Positions 24,614 to 32,419 of a DNA stretch of 37,098 nt are shown here, piece after piece. Positions within the stretch are counted from its first letter, which is position 1. Each line of letters starts with the position of its first letter. A model generated the notes under the pieces. It was not told where the DNA came from. It did no database searches and saw nothing but the letters and a program-made list of their open reading frames with translations. The position numbers and the translations under genes were made by a program. The DNA is taken from the NCBI RefSeq assembly GCF_944387725.1, contig NZ_CALXGA010000014.1:1-37098 (forward strand). Reading direction: 5' to 3'. Source of the DNA: an uncultured Intestinimonas sp. Lineage in GTDB: Bacteria > Bacillota > Clostridia > Oscillospirales > Oscillospiraceae.

Positions 24614-24781
24614 CTAGGGTTTGTTTGAAAAATGTCAACATGCCCAACCGGCGGGTCTTTTGCCCCATGGACGGCGCAATTTTTCCTTGAAATCCGCCAG
24701 GATTCCTGCGAAAAAATTGCTTGCCAGAGGCCCAAAATCCCTCGCTGCTGGACACATCGCCAATTTTCAAACAAGCCCTAA
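24614..24781 (+). repeat. MITE copy E
   Basis: This full-length copy has TA at both ends (left CCTAGG, right CCTAAT). The left terminal repeat reads GGGTTTGTTTGAAA, one base different from the other copies. Confidence 0.9.
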
Positions 24782-24872
24782 TTTAATGACATTGGCTTTC
24801 GGGCAGGACGTTTTTTGCTTGAGACCCTTGCATCCCAAAGCCTTGCATGACTGCAAGGGAAAACAAATATGT

Positions 24873-24910
24873 GAAAAAGTAGACACTCACACTTTTTGTG
24901 AGTGTCTACT
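24873..24910 (-). terminator. intrinsic terminator of spo0A
   Basis: A perfect 14-bp stem (24878-24891 with 24897-24910, arm AGTAGACACTCACA) is followed on the minus strand by TTTTTCAC. It lies 70 bases past the spo0A stop. Confidence 0.88.
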
Positions 24911-24981
24911 CCTCCTTTTACGGGTACAAAGCGGTTTCTGATGAGCTGTGGCCTGTGGCCTCCCCCATGCAGGCCCGCCCC

Positions 24982-25737
24982 CTACTTCTCCTTGCGCTGG
25001 AGCTGGAGGCGATCGGCGATCATGGCGATGAACTCAGAATTGGTGGGCTTCCCCTTCGCGTTGGAGACCGTGTATCCAAAATACTTTTGCAGGGTCTCCA
25101 GATCACCCCGGTCCCAGGCCACCTCAATGGCGTGACGGATGGCCCGCTCCACCCGGGAGGCGGTGGTGCCGAAGCGCTTGGCCACCTCCGGGTAGAGGAC
25201 CTTGGTGACAGCGTTGATGACCTCCATGTCCTCCACCGTCATGATAATGGCCTCCCGGAGGTACTGGTAGCCCTTGATGTGGGCGGGGACGCCGATCTCG
25301 TGGATGATGGCGGTGACGGCGCTCTCCAGATTCTCCGTCTGACGGGTGCTGCTGGCGTCGCCGGCGTCCATGGGCGCGGTGAGCTCCCGGATGCGCTCGG
25401 CCACGGCGGGGAGCTTGCAGGGCTTGAGCATACAGTAGCTGGCCCCCCGGTTCAAGGCCAGGTTCCCGGCAACGCCCCGGCAGGAGGCCGAGACCACCAG
25501 AATGGGGAGCTTTTCCCTGCCCAGAACCGAGATCACATCCATACCGTCCATCCGGTTGAGCAGCAGGTCCATCACCAGCACGTCCGGCCGAAGCGTCTGG
25601 CACAGCTCCACCGCCCGCTCCCCGTCGTCGGTATACCCCACGACCTCCAGGTCGCCTTCCTCCGCCAATGCGTCGATGAGTGCCTCCCGAAACGCGTCAT
25701 CCGCGTCGGCGATCAGGACGCGCTTTTGATTTTCCAT
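24982..25737 (-). CDS. spo0A: stage 0 sporulation response regulator Spo0A
   Basis: This 251-aa protein is the master regulator of sporulation entry. The receiver domain has Asp11/Asp13-14, phospho-acceptor Asp57 ([14 protein letters not shown]) and Lys105 (CMLKPC). The C-terminal effector domain carries the near-invariant recognition helix [21 protein letters not shown] and [22 protein letters not shown] 25737 is preceded by a GGGGAG site. The gene has its own promoter and terminator. It follows spoIVB, the order conserved in spore-formers, and identifies the organism as a likely endospore former. Confidence 0.97.
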   Translation of the reverse strand: MENQKRVLIADADDAFREALIDALAEEGDLEVVGYTDDGERAVELCQTLRPDVLVMDLLLNRMDGMDVISVLGREKLPILVVSASCRGVAGNLALNRGASYCMLKPCKLPAVAERIRELTAPMDAGDASSTRQTENLESAVTAIIHEIGVPAHIKGYQYLREAIIMTVEDMEVINAVTKVLYPEVAKRFGTTASRVERAIRHAIEVAWDRGDLETLQKYFGYTVSNAKGKPTNSEFIAMIADRLQLQRKEK

Positions 25738-25804
25738 GTGGACTCCCCTTTCCGCAGGACCCCTGCGAACTGATTTTCGGACAGCCGTCGGTCCGCCTGT
25801 CCTT

Positions 25805-25833
25805 AATTTACCACAAATTGACAGCAAACGCAA
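25805..25833 (-). promoter_or_regulatory. promoter of spo0A
   Basis: On the minus strand TTGCGT (25828-25833), 17 bases, TAAATT (25805-25810). The region between the spoIVB stop and spo0A is AT-rich. Confidence 0.65.
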
Positions 25834-25900
25834 GAGGGAAATTCCAAAAAAAGGAAATTTTTAAGAGGGCCCCTGCACCCGGACAGGAGAATGGCCGCAG

Positions 25901-26971
25901 TCAAGCGGTGCGGGCTTGCTGGGCGGTTTCCAGCATGGTCTCGGCCAGGATGCCATAGCCCTGGGTGGGATCGTTAATGAGCACATGGGTCACGGAGCCC
26001 ACCAACTTCCCATTTTGGAGGATGGGGCTGCCGCTCATGCCCTGGACAATGCCGCCGGTGGCCTCCAGGAGCCGCTGGTCCGTGACCTTCACCATGAGCT
26101 CCCGGGTGTCGTGGCTGCCGGCAGGGAAGACCCGGATGATCTCCACGGCGTACTCCTCCACGTCGTCCCCGGCGATGTTGGAGCGGATGACGGCGGGACC
26201 CACCTTCACCTCGCTCCGGGCGGCCACGGGGACAGGGGTGAGGCCCTGGGCCAGGCCGGTGTCGGTAAGGGTGCCGAAGACGCCGCCGGCAGTGTTGGCG
26301 AAGAGGCTCCCCAGGTCCCGCTCCACCTGGAAGGCGCCATGGAGCTCCCCGGGCTCTCCGGCCTGTCCCTTCCGCACGTCGGAGACCTCGGCGTACATGA
26401 TGGAGCCCGACTCCAGGGGCATCAGCAGGGAGGTGTCCACATCGTTGATGCCGTGGCCCAGGGCGCCGAAGAGGCCGGTGGAGGGGTCATAGAAGGTCAT
26501 AGTGCCGATGCCGGCCATGGAATCCCGAATCCAGGCCCCCAGCTTATAGGTTCCGTCGTCGCAGGGGACCGCCTGGGCGGTGAACTGGACCTGCTTGTCC
26601 CCCCGCATGGCCCGGATGCTCATCTGGTCCCCCTCCAGATCCTGGAGGACCTCCCGGACCTGCTCGATGGTGTCCACCTGGGTGTCGTTGATGTGGGTGA
26701 TGATGTCCCCCTGCTTCAGGCCGCAGGCCCTGGCGGGGGCGGCGGAGCCCGCCTGACCGGGGACATCGGCCAGGCCCACCACCAGCACCCCGTCGGAAAA
26801 GAGCTTGATGCCCACGGCCCGGCCCATAGGGATCACGGTTCGCGCCTCTACGGCGGCGGCACAGCGGCCCTGGCTGAGTAGCAGGGCCGCCAGCGCCAGG
26901 CCGAAGGCCGCCAGGCGCATGGCCTGGAGCAGGGTCAGGGCCCAGGGCCTGGTCTGTTCTTCTTCTCTCAT
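25901..26971 (-). CDS. spoIVB: SpoIVB serine peptidase
   Basis: This 356-aa protein is secreted from the forespore into the intermembrane space and triggers pro-sigma-K processing. An N-terminal membrane anchor spans about 16-38. A PDZ domain (about 65-132, with ACGLKQGDIITHIND) precedes the S55 peptidase domain. That domain has His173 (FGALGHGIND) and Ser313 (GGIVQGMSGSPILQNG) as the catalytic pair. ATG 26971 follows AAGGGGTGG. It lies directly upstream of spo0A, the conserved arrangement. Forespore-specific control is expected, but I could not identify a convincing sigma-G promoter. Confidence 0.95.
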   Translation of the reverse strand: MREEEQTRPWALTLLQAMRLAAFGLALAALLLSQGRCAAAVEARTVIPMGRAVGIKLFSDGVLVVGLADVPGQAGSAAPARACGLKQGDIITHINDTQVDTIEQVREVLQDLEGDQMSIRAMRGDKQVQFTAQAVPCDDGTYKLGAWIRDSMAGIGTMTFYDPSTGLFGALGHGINDVDTSLLMPLESGSIMYAEVSDVRKGQAGEPGELHGAFQVERDLGSLFANTAGGVFGTLTDTGLAQGLTPVPVAARSEVKVGPAVIRSNIAGDDVEEYAVEIIRVFPAGSHDTRELMVKVTDQRLLEATGGIVQGMSGSPILQNGKLVGSVTHVLINDPTQGYGILAETMLETAQQARTA

Positions 26972-27243
26972 AATACCACCCCTTTGTCAAAAATGGAAGA
27001 GGCGGACGCGCAAAAAACGCCCGCCGTATGTAATATGGCCCGCTTTTCGGGCGGACAAGCGGCCCGGGCGCTGGCAATGAAACACACCTTTGGCATGGGA
27101 AAAAGGGGAAAGCCCGGCGGCTACGGAGTTTGCGCCGGGGGAGCCGGAGGTTTTCCCCCGTCCTTCCAGAAAAAAGCAGGACATAATCCGGCGGGACGGG
27201 TGCATACCATAAGACAGAAAGCCACGAGAGGAGAGAGGACAAA

Positions 27244-27765
27244 ATGCCGAAGCTGTCCAAGGGACTTTTGATCGCCTTTGTTGTCACTGCGGCGGCGGGG
27301 GCCGGCCTGCATTTTTTGTATGATCTGCTGCCCAACCCTGTCACCGCCCTGTTCTCGCCGGTGAACGAGAGCCTGTGGGAGCACGTCAAAATCATCTTCT
27401 GGCCCTATCTGGCGGCCTTCCTGGTGCTCACCCGGGGCGGGGAGCCGGGGACCCGGACCCCCTGGATGCTCACCGCGCCCCTGCTGTGCGCCGTGATGCT
27501 GGCCCTGGGGTGGATCTACTACATCACCCTGGGCGGCGAGGCCATGTGGGTGGACATCGTGATCTATGTGGCTGTGATGGCGGCGGGCTTCCTGCTGCCG
27601 GGGGTCCTCCACCCCACGGGGGAGCGGGCCTTGTGGGGCGATCTGGGTCTGGTGCTGGTTCTGGTACTGGCGGGACTGGTGGTCCTCTTCACCTTCCTGC
27701 CCCCGGACCACCTGCTCTTCCAGGACCTCTCCGGGGCCCGGACCTGGGCCACCATTCCCTGCTGA
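27244..27765 (+). CDS. hypothetical membrane protein (DUF6512-like)
   Basis: This 173-aa protein has about five membrane helices. The motif FSPVNESLWEHVKIIFWPY after the first helix is the recognisable feature of a clostridial membrane family annotated as DUF6512. Function is unknown. ATG 27244 follows GAGAGGAGAG. It is divergent from spoIVB and followed by the tRNA-Arg promoter. The 270-base gap upstream (26972-27243) shows no further gene. Confidence 0.75.
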   Translation: MPKLSKGLLIAFVVTAAAGAGLHFLYDLLPNPVTALFSPVNESLWEHVKIIFWPYLAAFLVLTRGGEPGTRTPWMLTAPLLCAVMLALGWIYYITLGGEAMWVDIVIYVAVMAAGFLLPGVLHPTGERALWGDLGLVLVLVLAGLVVLFTFLPPDHLLFQDLSGARTWATIPC

Positions 27766-27809
27766 GCCAGATTTTTTCTTCCAAATTGCAGTTTTTGCAA
27801 AATTCCCTC

Positions 27810-27838
27810 TTTACAAACCCGGAAAAGGTTGTTATAAT
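27810..27838 (+). promoter_or_regulatory. promoter of tRNA-Arg
   Basis: TTTACA (27810-27815), 17 bases, consensus TATAAT (27833-27838), 34 bases before the tRNA. Confidence 0.85.
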
Positions 27839-27871
27839 AATCGAGCAACTGAGAGGGTTGTAAGTGGGTAC

Positions 27872-27948
27872 GCGCCTGTAGCGCAATTGGATAGAGCGTC
27901 AGATTCCGGTTCTGAAGGCTGGGGGTTCGAGTCCCTTCAGGCGTACCA
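27872..27948 (+). tRNA. tRNA-Arg (anticodon CCG)
   Basis: It folds as a complete cloverleaf: acceptor GCGCCTG/CAGGCGT, anticodon loop TTCCGGT with CCG, T-loop GGGTTCGAGTCC, and an encoded CCA end. Confidence 0.95.
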
Positions 27949-27953
27949 GCTCA

Positions 27954-28085
27954 GAAATTCCCTGTTTGGCAGAATCCCCGCCTGACGGCGAGGCTTCTTA
28001 GCCGGACAGGGAATTTCTTCGCTTCCAAACCGCAACCGCTTCGCTGGGTTGCGGTTTGGGTCCGCCGCTGCGCGGCGGTTTTATC
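27954..28085 (+). terminator. tandem hairpins and terminator after tRNA-Arg
   Basis: Three successive stems follow the tRNA. The first pairs GAAATTCCCTGT (27954-27965) with its complement at 28006-28017. The second pairs CCAAACCGCAAC with its complement (28024-28058). The third, CCGCCGC-TGCG-CGGCGG, is followed by TTTTAT and is the actual terminator. Confidence 0.8.
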
Positions 28086-28159
28086 TTATCACAAGAAATA
28101 TCGATTCTAACCGTCCCTTCCAGGATGCCGAAACAGTCTGGATATCGATGACGGAACGC

Positions 28160-28327
28160 CTAGGGCTTGTTTGAAAAATGTCAACATGCCCAACCGGCGG
28201 GGCTTTTGCCCCCTGGACGGCGCAATTTTTCCTTGAAATCCGCCAGGATTCCTGCGAAAAAATTGCTTGCCAGAGGCCCAAAATCCCTCGCTGCTGGACA
28301 CATCGCCAATTTTCAAACAAGCCCTAG
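28160..28327 (+). repeat. MITE copy F
   Basis: Full-length copy with CTAG at both ends and intact terminal inverted repeats. It lies in the gap between the two tRNA genes. Confidence 0.9.
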
Positions 28328-28612
28328 CGGATGCACTTTATCAAGGTAAAGAATTCTACATATCATTTCGTTCTTTGCACTATCCATTGTATCAATATTT
28401 TTAAATGCTGTTGCCCTGATCCCTTACACACACCTGTCTCATAAACCGACAAGAAGCACAGTTCATCGTGTCCATGCGGTCGGTTGACCGCATAAATATG
28501 CTCCAAATGGAAGAACAATCGCGCTCAGACCGTAATATCCGCAGTGTCCAAATCCTCAGTTTTGTGCAAAATTACATTTATGAGACGGGCATGATCCCTT
28601 ACAAATCTGTGC
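28328..28612. other. AT-richer intergenic stretch with no gene recognised
   Basis: I see no ORF, RNA or known repeat. GATCCCTTACA occurs twice (about 28418 and 28593), and TGTCTCATAAA near 28434 has an inverted counterpart (TTTATGAGAC) near 28577. The region could therefore fold. Confidence 0.4.
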
Positions 28613-28641
28613 TTGCAAAATGAAAAAGAATGTGCTATAAT
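28613..28641 (+). promoter_or_regulatory. promoter of tRNA-Gly
   Basis: TTGCAA (28613-28618), 17 bases, consensus TATAAT (28636-28641). Confidence 0.85.
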
Positions 28642-28657
28642 ATATTCAATGAAAATT

Positions 28658-28731
28658 GCAGGTGTAGTTCAATGGCAGAATGTCAGCTTCCCAAGCTGAA
28701 CACGAGGGTTCGATTCCCTTCACCTGCTCCA
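28658..28731 (+). tRNA. tRNA-Gly (anticodon CCC), host of the element's attachment site
   Basis: Complete cloverleaf with acceptor GCAGGTG/CACCTGC, anticodon loop TTCCCAA (CCC), T-arm GAGGGTTCGATTCCCTT and an encoded CCA end. Its 3' 47 bases are repeated at 36677-36723, so the integrated element restores the gene. Confidence 0.95.
28685..28731 (+). other. attL of the integrated element
   Basis: The 47 bases from the tRNA anticodon stem to the CCA end are identical to 36677-36723. The flanking bases differ at once on both sides, defining the repeat exactly. Confidence 0.93.
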
Positions 28732-28736
28732 AGAGC

Positions 28737-28772
28737 AACCCCTAGAGCCCCAAGGGCTCCGGGGGTTTTCTC
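28737..28772 (+). terminator. terminator just inside attL
   Basis: The stem AACCCCTAGAGCCC / GGGCTCCGGGGGTT is followed by TTCTC. It ends the tRNA-Gly transcript now that the element separates the gene from its native terminator. Confidence 0.8.
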
Positions 28773-28836
28773 TTTGGTTTTAGCTTCCAGAAATTAGGAT
28801 GAAAAGGGCCGAAAATAGGCCGAAATTTTCGGTGGG

Positions 28837-28860
28837 ACAGGTCAGAGACAGGTCAGGTCA
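28837..28860 (+). repeat. putative integrase arm-type repeats, left end
   Basis: ACAGGTCA occurs at 28837-28844 and 28848-28855 (11-base spacing), plus a partial GGTCA. The same pair with the same spacing is found at the other end (36619-36637). Confidence 0.65.
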
Positions 28861-28892
28861 GTCAGGCGGACAAGTCGCTCCCGCTCCACTAT

Positions 28893-29096
28893 TCAGATAT
28901 ACCCCTTGCTCTCCATCTCCAGCAGCAGCTTCACGGCCTCCAGGCGTGCCTCTGGTGTGGCTTTAGGATTGTCTCGAATTTGCCGCAGGGCCTCAACCTG
29001 GGCGGATTTCTCCCGCTCCCTTTTGAGTTGTCGCTCTCTCCTGGCCTGTTCGTTGCGCTTGCGGGTCTCCTGGGCCTTGGCGTGGGATTCATCCAT
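28893..29096 (-). CDS. small charged hypothetical protein of the element
   Basis: This 67-aa protein is almost entirely Lys/Arg/Glu-rich helix (ETRKRNEQARRERQLKREREKS) with a C-terminal ATPEARLEAVKLLLEMESKGYI. The family is not recognised. ATG 29096 follows GGAAGGAGG and overlaps the stop of the previous small gene by 8 bases (ATGGATGA). It is the last gene before attL. Confidence 0.65.
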   Translation of the reverse strand: MDESHAKAQETRKRNEQARRERQLKREREKSAQVEALRQIRDNPKATPEARLEAVKLLLEMESKGYI

Positions 29097-29223
29097 GCTG
29101 GGCGGCCTCCTTCCTCCTATAAAAGTATCTGATGATGTTCCACATCTCCACTTGCTTGTCCTCTGGCAGTGCTTGAATTGCGGCTAGGGCCTGCTTGCGC
29201 AGGGTTTTCAGTTCTTCATCCAT
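29089..29223 (-). CDS. small hypothetical protein of the element
   Basis: This 44-aa protein (MDEELKTLRKQALAAIQALP ... YFYRRKEAAQHG) starts at ATG 29223 with AAAGGAGG upstream. It overlaps the genes on both sides by 8 bases through the same ATGGATGA junction, which supports it as real. It is helical and amphipathic; function unknown. Confidence 0.6.
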   Translation of the reverse strand: MDEELKTLRKQALAAIQALPEDKQVEMWNIIRYFYRRKEAAQHG

Positions 29224-29536
29224 GTTGTGGGACCTCCTTTTCATGGGGAACAGGTAACCCCTGGAGGATGTCAACGGCCCTTAGTAAAAGCGCATTGGAC
29301 GCATAGCAAGCTGCATAAATAGCATCAAAGTTTTGCTCCATCCATTTGAGGGCAGCGGCTCCGCGATCTCCATTTGTCTCCTCGCTCCACGCATCCAACA
29401 AACCTCCACAGGTGCAACCCTTAAAAGTGGGGTCTATCACATCTTCCAAAATACCATTTACGGCGATTACAGCCCGTTCTGCTTCCTCCAGCTCATAGCG
29501 GATATGGTTAGGCGCTATGATATAATCTTTACTCAT
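29216..29536 (-). CDS. hypothetical phage-like protein of the element
   Basis: This 106-aa acidic protein starts at ATG 29536 behind CAAGGAGG; the longer frame upstream has no ribosome site. It contains a CTCGG pair of cysteines and a helical C-terminal half (WMEQNFDAIYAACYASNALLLRAVDILQGL). The family is not recognised. Head of a three-gene overlapping run. Confidence 0.65.
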   Translation of the reverse strand: MSKDYIIAPNHIRYELEEAERAVIAVNGILEDVIDPTFKGCTCGGLLDAWSEETNGDRGAAALKWMEQNFDAIYAACYASNALLLRAVDILQGLPVPHEKEVPQHG

Positions 29537-29598
29537 ACTTCCTCCTTGAATTATGTGGGAGGCCGTGATACAATGACCACGACCTCCTTTGTGTGGTC

Positions 29599-29742
29599 TT
29601 ACTGCCAGGCATCCACAAGCGCCTGGTGCAGGGTGGCATACCGTTTGCCTCGGTAGTACCATGTACCCATGTGGTATCTCACAAGCTGCCCTCCTTTCGG
29701 CTCCTCCCCGGTGTTGCCGCACTGGAGAGGGGCTTTTCTCAT
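29599..29742 (-). CDS. small phage-like protein (47 aa)
   Basis: This gene starts at ATG 29742, whose ATGA overlaps the stop of the upstream 89-aa gene. It encodes MRKAPLQCGNTGEEPKGG, then VRYHMGTWYYRGKRYATLHQ, ending DAWQ. An internal GTG at 29682 with AAAGGAGGG upstream could also initiate, giving 27 residues. The WYYRGKRYATLHQAL pattern looks like small accessory proteins of clostridial phages; function unknown. Confidence 0.55.
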   Translation of the reverse strand: MRKAPLQCGNTGEEPKGGQLVRYHMGTWYYRGKRYATLHQALVDAWQ

Positions 29743-30008
29743 GCTACCTGGAACCGACGGACGGTGGTTTCCCGGGTGAACGCCTGGGCCACATCCGGCA
29801 GGGCCTTTTTCAGGGCCGTGGTGTCGATTCTGGCGGTCTTTACCGACTTCCAGGTGATTTTATACTCCCCGGCCTGGACGGCCTCCTGGTCCCCCATGTG
29901 GGCCTTGATCGCGTCCTTGATGGCCTCCGCCTCTGCCTGGGCCTCCTCGATCAGGTTTTGGAGCTGGCGCAGCTCCCGGCACTTCATTTCTAATTCGTTG
30001 ATGCTCAT
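29739..30008 (-). CDS. phage accessory protein (Gp157-like C-terminal motif)
   Basis: This 89-aa protein starts at ATG 30008 behind AAAGGAGG. Residues 1-40 are coiled coil (ELEMKCRELRQLQNLIEEAQAE). The C-terminus, AGEYKITWKSVKTARIDT, LPDVAQAFTRET and RRFQVA, resembles small proteins near recombination genes in clostridial phages and the Siphovirus Gp157 group. No recombinase is next to it here. Function is not established. Confidence 0.7.
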   Translation of the reverse strand: MSINELEMKCRELRQLQNLIEEAQAEAEAIKDAIKAHMGDQEAVQAGEYKITWKSVKTARIDTTALKKALPDVAQAFTRETTVRRFQVA

Positions 30009-30114
30009 TGTGTTGACCTCCTTTTATATTGGGAGCAAGCGGCTGGTGGCTCTTAAGTCTTCCTTGCCTGCACTGTGTGACTTCTATCCTGTCCAGCTCT
30101 TACGTTGTCGTTCA

Positions 30115-30309
30115 TATCGGTTCCCAAAAGGCAAGAAAGACACCATCAAGGCCCACGCAGAATCCCACGGCCAAAGCGTGAATAGCTTCATCAACGAGGC
30201 CATCGACGAGAAGATGGAGAGGGACGGCACCCCAGGGGGATTAGAAAAATCTGCCAGCCCCCCCACCTCACCACTCCGAGTAGTCGCAAAAATTCCAAAG
30301 CGTTTCTAA
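30115..30309 (+). pseudogene. fragment of an Arc-type ribbon-helix-helix protein
   Basis: The plus-strand frame YRFPKGKKDTIKAHAESHG through SFINEAIDEKMERDG matches the RHH core of small Arc/HicB-like regulators. These normally begin with about 15-20 more residues. No start codon or ribosome site precedes it in frame, so it is a 5'-truncated remnant facing against the surrounding genes. Confidence 0.6.
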
Positions 30310-30312
30310 AAG

Positions 30313-30361
30313 GGTTTCAAAAAATAGCGGGAGTAGCCAGTTATTGGCCGCTCCCGCTTGC
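30313..30361 (-). terminator. terminator of the helicase-TerS operon of the element
   Basis: GCGGGAG and CTCCCGC pair across about 17 bases, followed on the minus strand by TATTTTTTG. It lies just past the 54-aa gene. Confidence 0.7.
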
Positions 30362-30382
30362 TTTGTGCGCTTGGGGGTATAG

Positions 30383-30547
30383 TTACCCTTCCTCTGCTGT
30401 TTCGGGGCTGTAATCGCTTGCTGTGCCGTTGTTTTTTGAGAAAGAGCCGCCATTGGTCAGCCCTGCCCGGTTCGGGTTCTTGCCAAAGCGGAAAGGGAAT
30501 AGGGGACAATCAGGGCATTTCAATCGGATAGCCTTTAAGGGTGTCAT
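30383..30547 (-). CDS. small phage-type CxxC protein (54 aa), shortened
   Basis: ATG 30547 overlaps the upstream stop codon (ATGA). The product reads MTPLKAIRLKCPDCPLFPFR, then FGKNPNRAG and a polar tail. It resembles a very common clostridial prophage protein that reads AIRAKCLDC...LCP..DCPLYPFRFGKNPNR. Here the middle with the second cysteine pair is missing, leaving one CPDC, as if by an in-frame deletion. The role of the family is unknown; metal binding is plausible. Confidence 0.65.
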   Translation of the reverse strand: MTPLKAIRLKCPDCPLFPFRFGKNPNRAGLTNGGSFSKNNGTASDYSPETAEEG

Positions 30548-31482
30548 ACGCTGCGCCCCCCGTTGATGTAGTATTGCAATCCCTCGTTTGCCTTTCGGTT
30601 CGCCTCGGCCATCTCCGCCCCCATCCTGCGGGCCTCGTCCTCTGCCGTTGCGGTGTCCTCTGCATCTATCATCTGTGCGGCGGTTAATTTATCCTGCGCC
30701 CTCTGTTCTGCGGCGGTCACTTCCTCGCCGGTGTCCTCGTCCTTATAGGGCTTGTATTCGGAAATCTCCGGCACGACCTGTGCCGCCCACTTCTCCCCGG
30801 CATTGTCCACCGCCTTCATAATGCTTTCCACACTCTGAATCTGCGTAATTAAGTATGTGCTGCTTGGCCTTCCGGCTGTGCCGTAGATACTCCCATCAGC
30901 CCGGCGCAAAGGCATATCCGGCATAACCTGTGCGGCCTCGTTGATGTAGTCCATACTACCGGCAAACAGCAAAGGCGGCTGCGCCATCTTCTCCAGCCGG
31001 TCAATAATTCCGCTGTACTCTTTGACGGTGGGGAATCGAACGGAAACGCCGCTTTTCTCCGCAACACTCGCCAGACAGCGGAGCGCAAGGGAATTTCCGC
31101 TTGCATCATAGGAAAGGGCTTTTACCTCTGCTGAATCCAGCTTAATTCCAAATTCGTTGTAATATGTCAAGGTCTGCATAAACGCCCTATCCGGGGCGGC
31201 GGTCATGTGGTCTACAAGCGCAGTACGGAGAGCCGGAATAATCGTACCGTGGATATAATCACAAAATTCTTTTTCAGATTCTTCGATTTTCTTCCGTGTG
31301 CTATATTTCAGATCCCCGCTGTGTTCGTCAATATAAGCCTTTTCGTCCTTATATTTGCTTGCCTCACTCCTTACTCGCTCCATGCCGGAGCGATAGGCGG
31401 ACAGATCATCAATAGCCCCTTGTTTCAGCTTGTCATACTCACGGCGGACAGATTCAAATTGACGCTTGATATTTTTATCCAT
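30544..31482 (-). CDS. hypothetical coiled-coil protein of the element
   Basis: This 312-aa protein starts at ATG 31482 (GGAAAG upstream), overlapping the upstream gene by 8 bases. The N-terminal 75 residues are charged coiled coil (FESVRREYDKLKQGAIDDL, RSEASKYKDEKAYIDEH). A central part has predicted globular segments (TLTYYNEFGIKLDSAEVKALSYD). The C-terminal 60 residues are again acidic coiled coil. I do not recognise a family. Its position after a TerS-like gene would suit a packaging or capsid-interference function, but nothing in the sequence proves it. Confidence 0.75.
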   Translation of the reverse strand: MDKNIKRQFESVRREYDKLKQGAIDDLSAYRSGMERVRSEASKYKDEKAYIDEHSGDLKYSTRKKIEESEKEFCDYIHGTIIPALRTALVDHMTAAPDRAFMQTLTYYNEFGIKLDSAEVKALSYDASGNSLALRCLASVAEKSGVSVRFPTVKEYSGIIDRLEKMAQPPLLFAGSMDYINEAAQVMPDMPLRRADGSIYGTAGRPSSTYLITQIQSVESIMKAVDNAGEKWAAQVVPEISEYKPYKDEDTGEEVTAAEQRAQDKLTAAQMIDAEDTATAEDEARRMGAEMAEANRKANEGLQYYINGGRSV

Positions 31483-31717
31483 TGTGTTTTCTTTCCTTTC
31501 TGATGCAAAAATGTTCGATGTAGTCTTTAATCCTGTGCGGCGGGTACATGGTAATAGTTTGGCAACGCCAGCAGAAACAAGCCCATGAATAGACCTCATC
31601 CGGCGCAAACTGCCAGCGCCCATTTACCATTGTTCCGTATAGGTTGCCCCGCTCGATATGGCCGTAAATTGTACTTGGGCAAATACCCGTTGCCGCAATC
31701 ACTTCTCCTGTGGTCAT
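31475..31717 (-). CDS. small helix-turn-helix protein of the element
   Basis: This 80-aa protein opens with a MerR/HTH_17-like helix-turn-helix (MTTGEVIAATGICPSTIYGH, then a WQFAPDEVYSW wing). A Cys/His-rich tail follows (CFCWRC, HFC) that could bind metal. ATG 31717 lies 9 bases after the TerS-like stop. It is probably DNA-binding; target unknown. Confidence 0.65.
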   Translation of the reverse strand: MTTGEVIAATGICPSTIYGHIERGNLYGTMVNGRWQFAPDEVYSWACFCWRCQTITMYPPHRIKDYIEHFCIRKERKHNG

Positions 31718-31726
31718 ATCCGCCCC

Positions 31727-32302
31727 CTATTCATCATCCACAATGACGCTGCCGGCAATTCTGGCCTCAAGCGCTGCTTGGTCGAGCGAATCGCCGAGCG
31801 GGGTTTCTGTCTTTGCCACAATCTCCACGCTTTCCCGCAAGCCGTAAAGGGCTTTTTGCAGGAAAATTGCCGTGATATTGTTGCAATCGTTCCTTAAACT
31901 CGCCTCTGCCAGAATATCGGAAAACGAATCCCGGCATAGTTCCAGCCAATCAGCCGTTTTTGCTGGGCTGTGCCTCCAAATGCAATCATAGACCGCTTGG
32001 CGGGATAAGCCCATAGACCGGGCAAGACCAGCGATAGAAGGGAAGGAGGAGGACGTTTCACACGCCCGCAGATAATAAACCGTCCGCCGCTTTACTTCCT
32101 CGGTGTCAGTCAGCGTCACCGGCTCCGCCGTGGCCGCTGCGGTTAGTTCATCCGTGGTTTTCGCAATCAGGGCGGCTAATCGTTCATCCACGAATTGCGA
32201 CGCCTCAACCTTGTATAGTTTGCTCTTGCTTTTCTGCTCCGCCCCATCCGCCACCATTTCAGGAAACGTCATGGCCGGGGAGTTATTGCCGTGGTTCTTC
32301 AA
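31727..32302 (-). CDS. terminase small subunit-like protein (putative TerS)
   Basis: This 191-aa protein starts at TTG 32302 behind GAAGGTGAT. A helix-turn-helix (FPSIAGLARSMGLSRQAVYD, residues 87-106) is followed by SFSDILAEASLRNDCNNITAIFLQKALYGLRE. This order (xxIxGLAxxxGxxRxxxY, then FSDIL, then a repeated-helix IFLxKxxYGxRE) is that of phage terminase small subunits that recognise pac sites. No large terminase subunit or structural gene accompanies it. Satellite islands of the PICI class use such a TerS to redirect helper-phage packaging. A plain DNA-binding regulator is the alternative. Confidence 0.55.
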   Translation of the reverse strand: MKNHGNNSPAMTFPEMVADGAEQKSKSKLYKVEASQFVDERLAALIAKTTDELTAAATAEPVTLTDTEEVKRRTVYYLRACETSSSFPSIAGLARSMGLSRQAVYDCIWRHSPAKTADWLELCRDSFSDILAEASLRNDCNNITAIFLQKALYGLRESVEIVAKTETPLGDSLDQAALEARIAGSVIVDDE

Positions 32303-32419
32303 TCTATATCACCTTCATTAACTCAAGAAATTATGTAAACCTTTACACGAAAAAGGGTCTCTTGGAGAAAAATGAACAAATGAACCGCAAAGCCTTATGC
32401 CGCAAGGGTTTTCGGGTCT

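Noticed and set aside
28160-28327. CRISPR-like array formed by the regular repeats
   Set aside because: Copies are kilobases apart, have terminal inverted repeats and interrupt genes; there are no spacers and no cas genes.
31207-31503. Plus-strand ORF of 98 codons inside the element
   Set aside because: It lies entirely antisense to the 312-aa coiled-coil gene and has no ribosome site or recognisable protein character.
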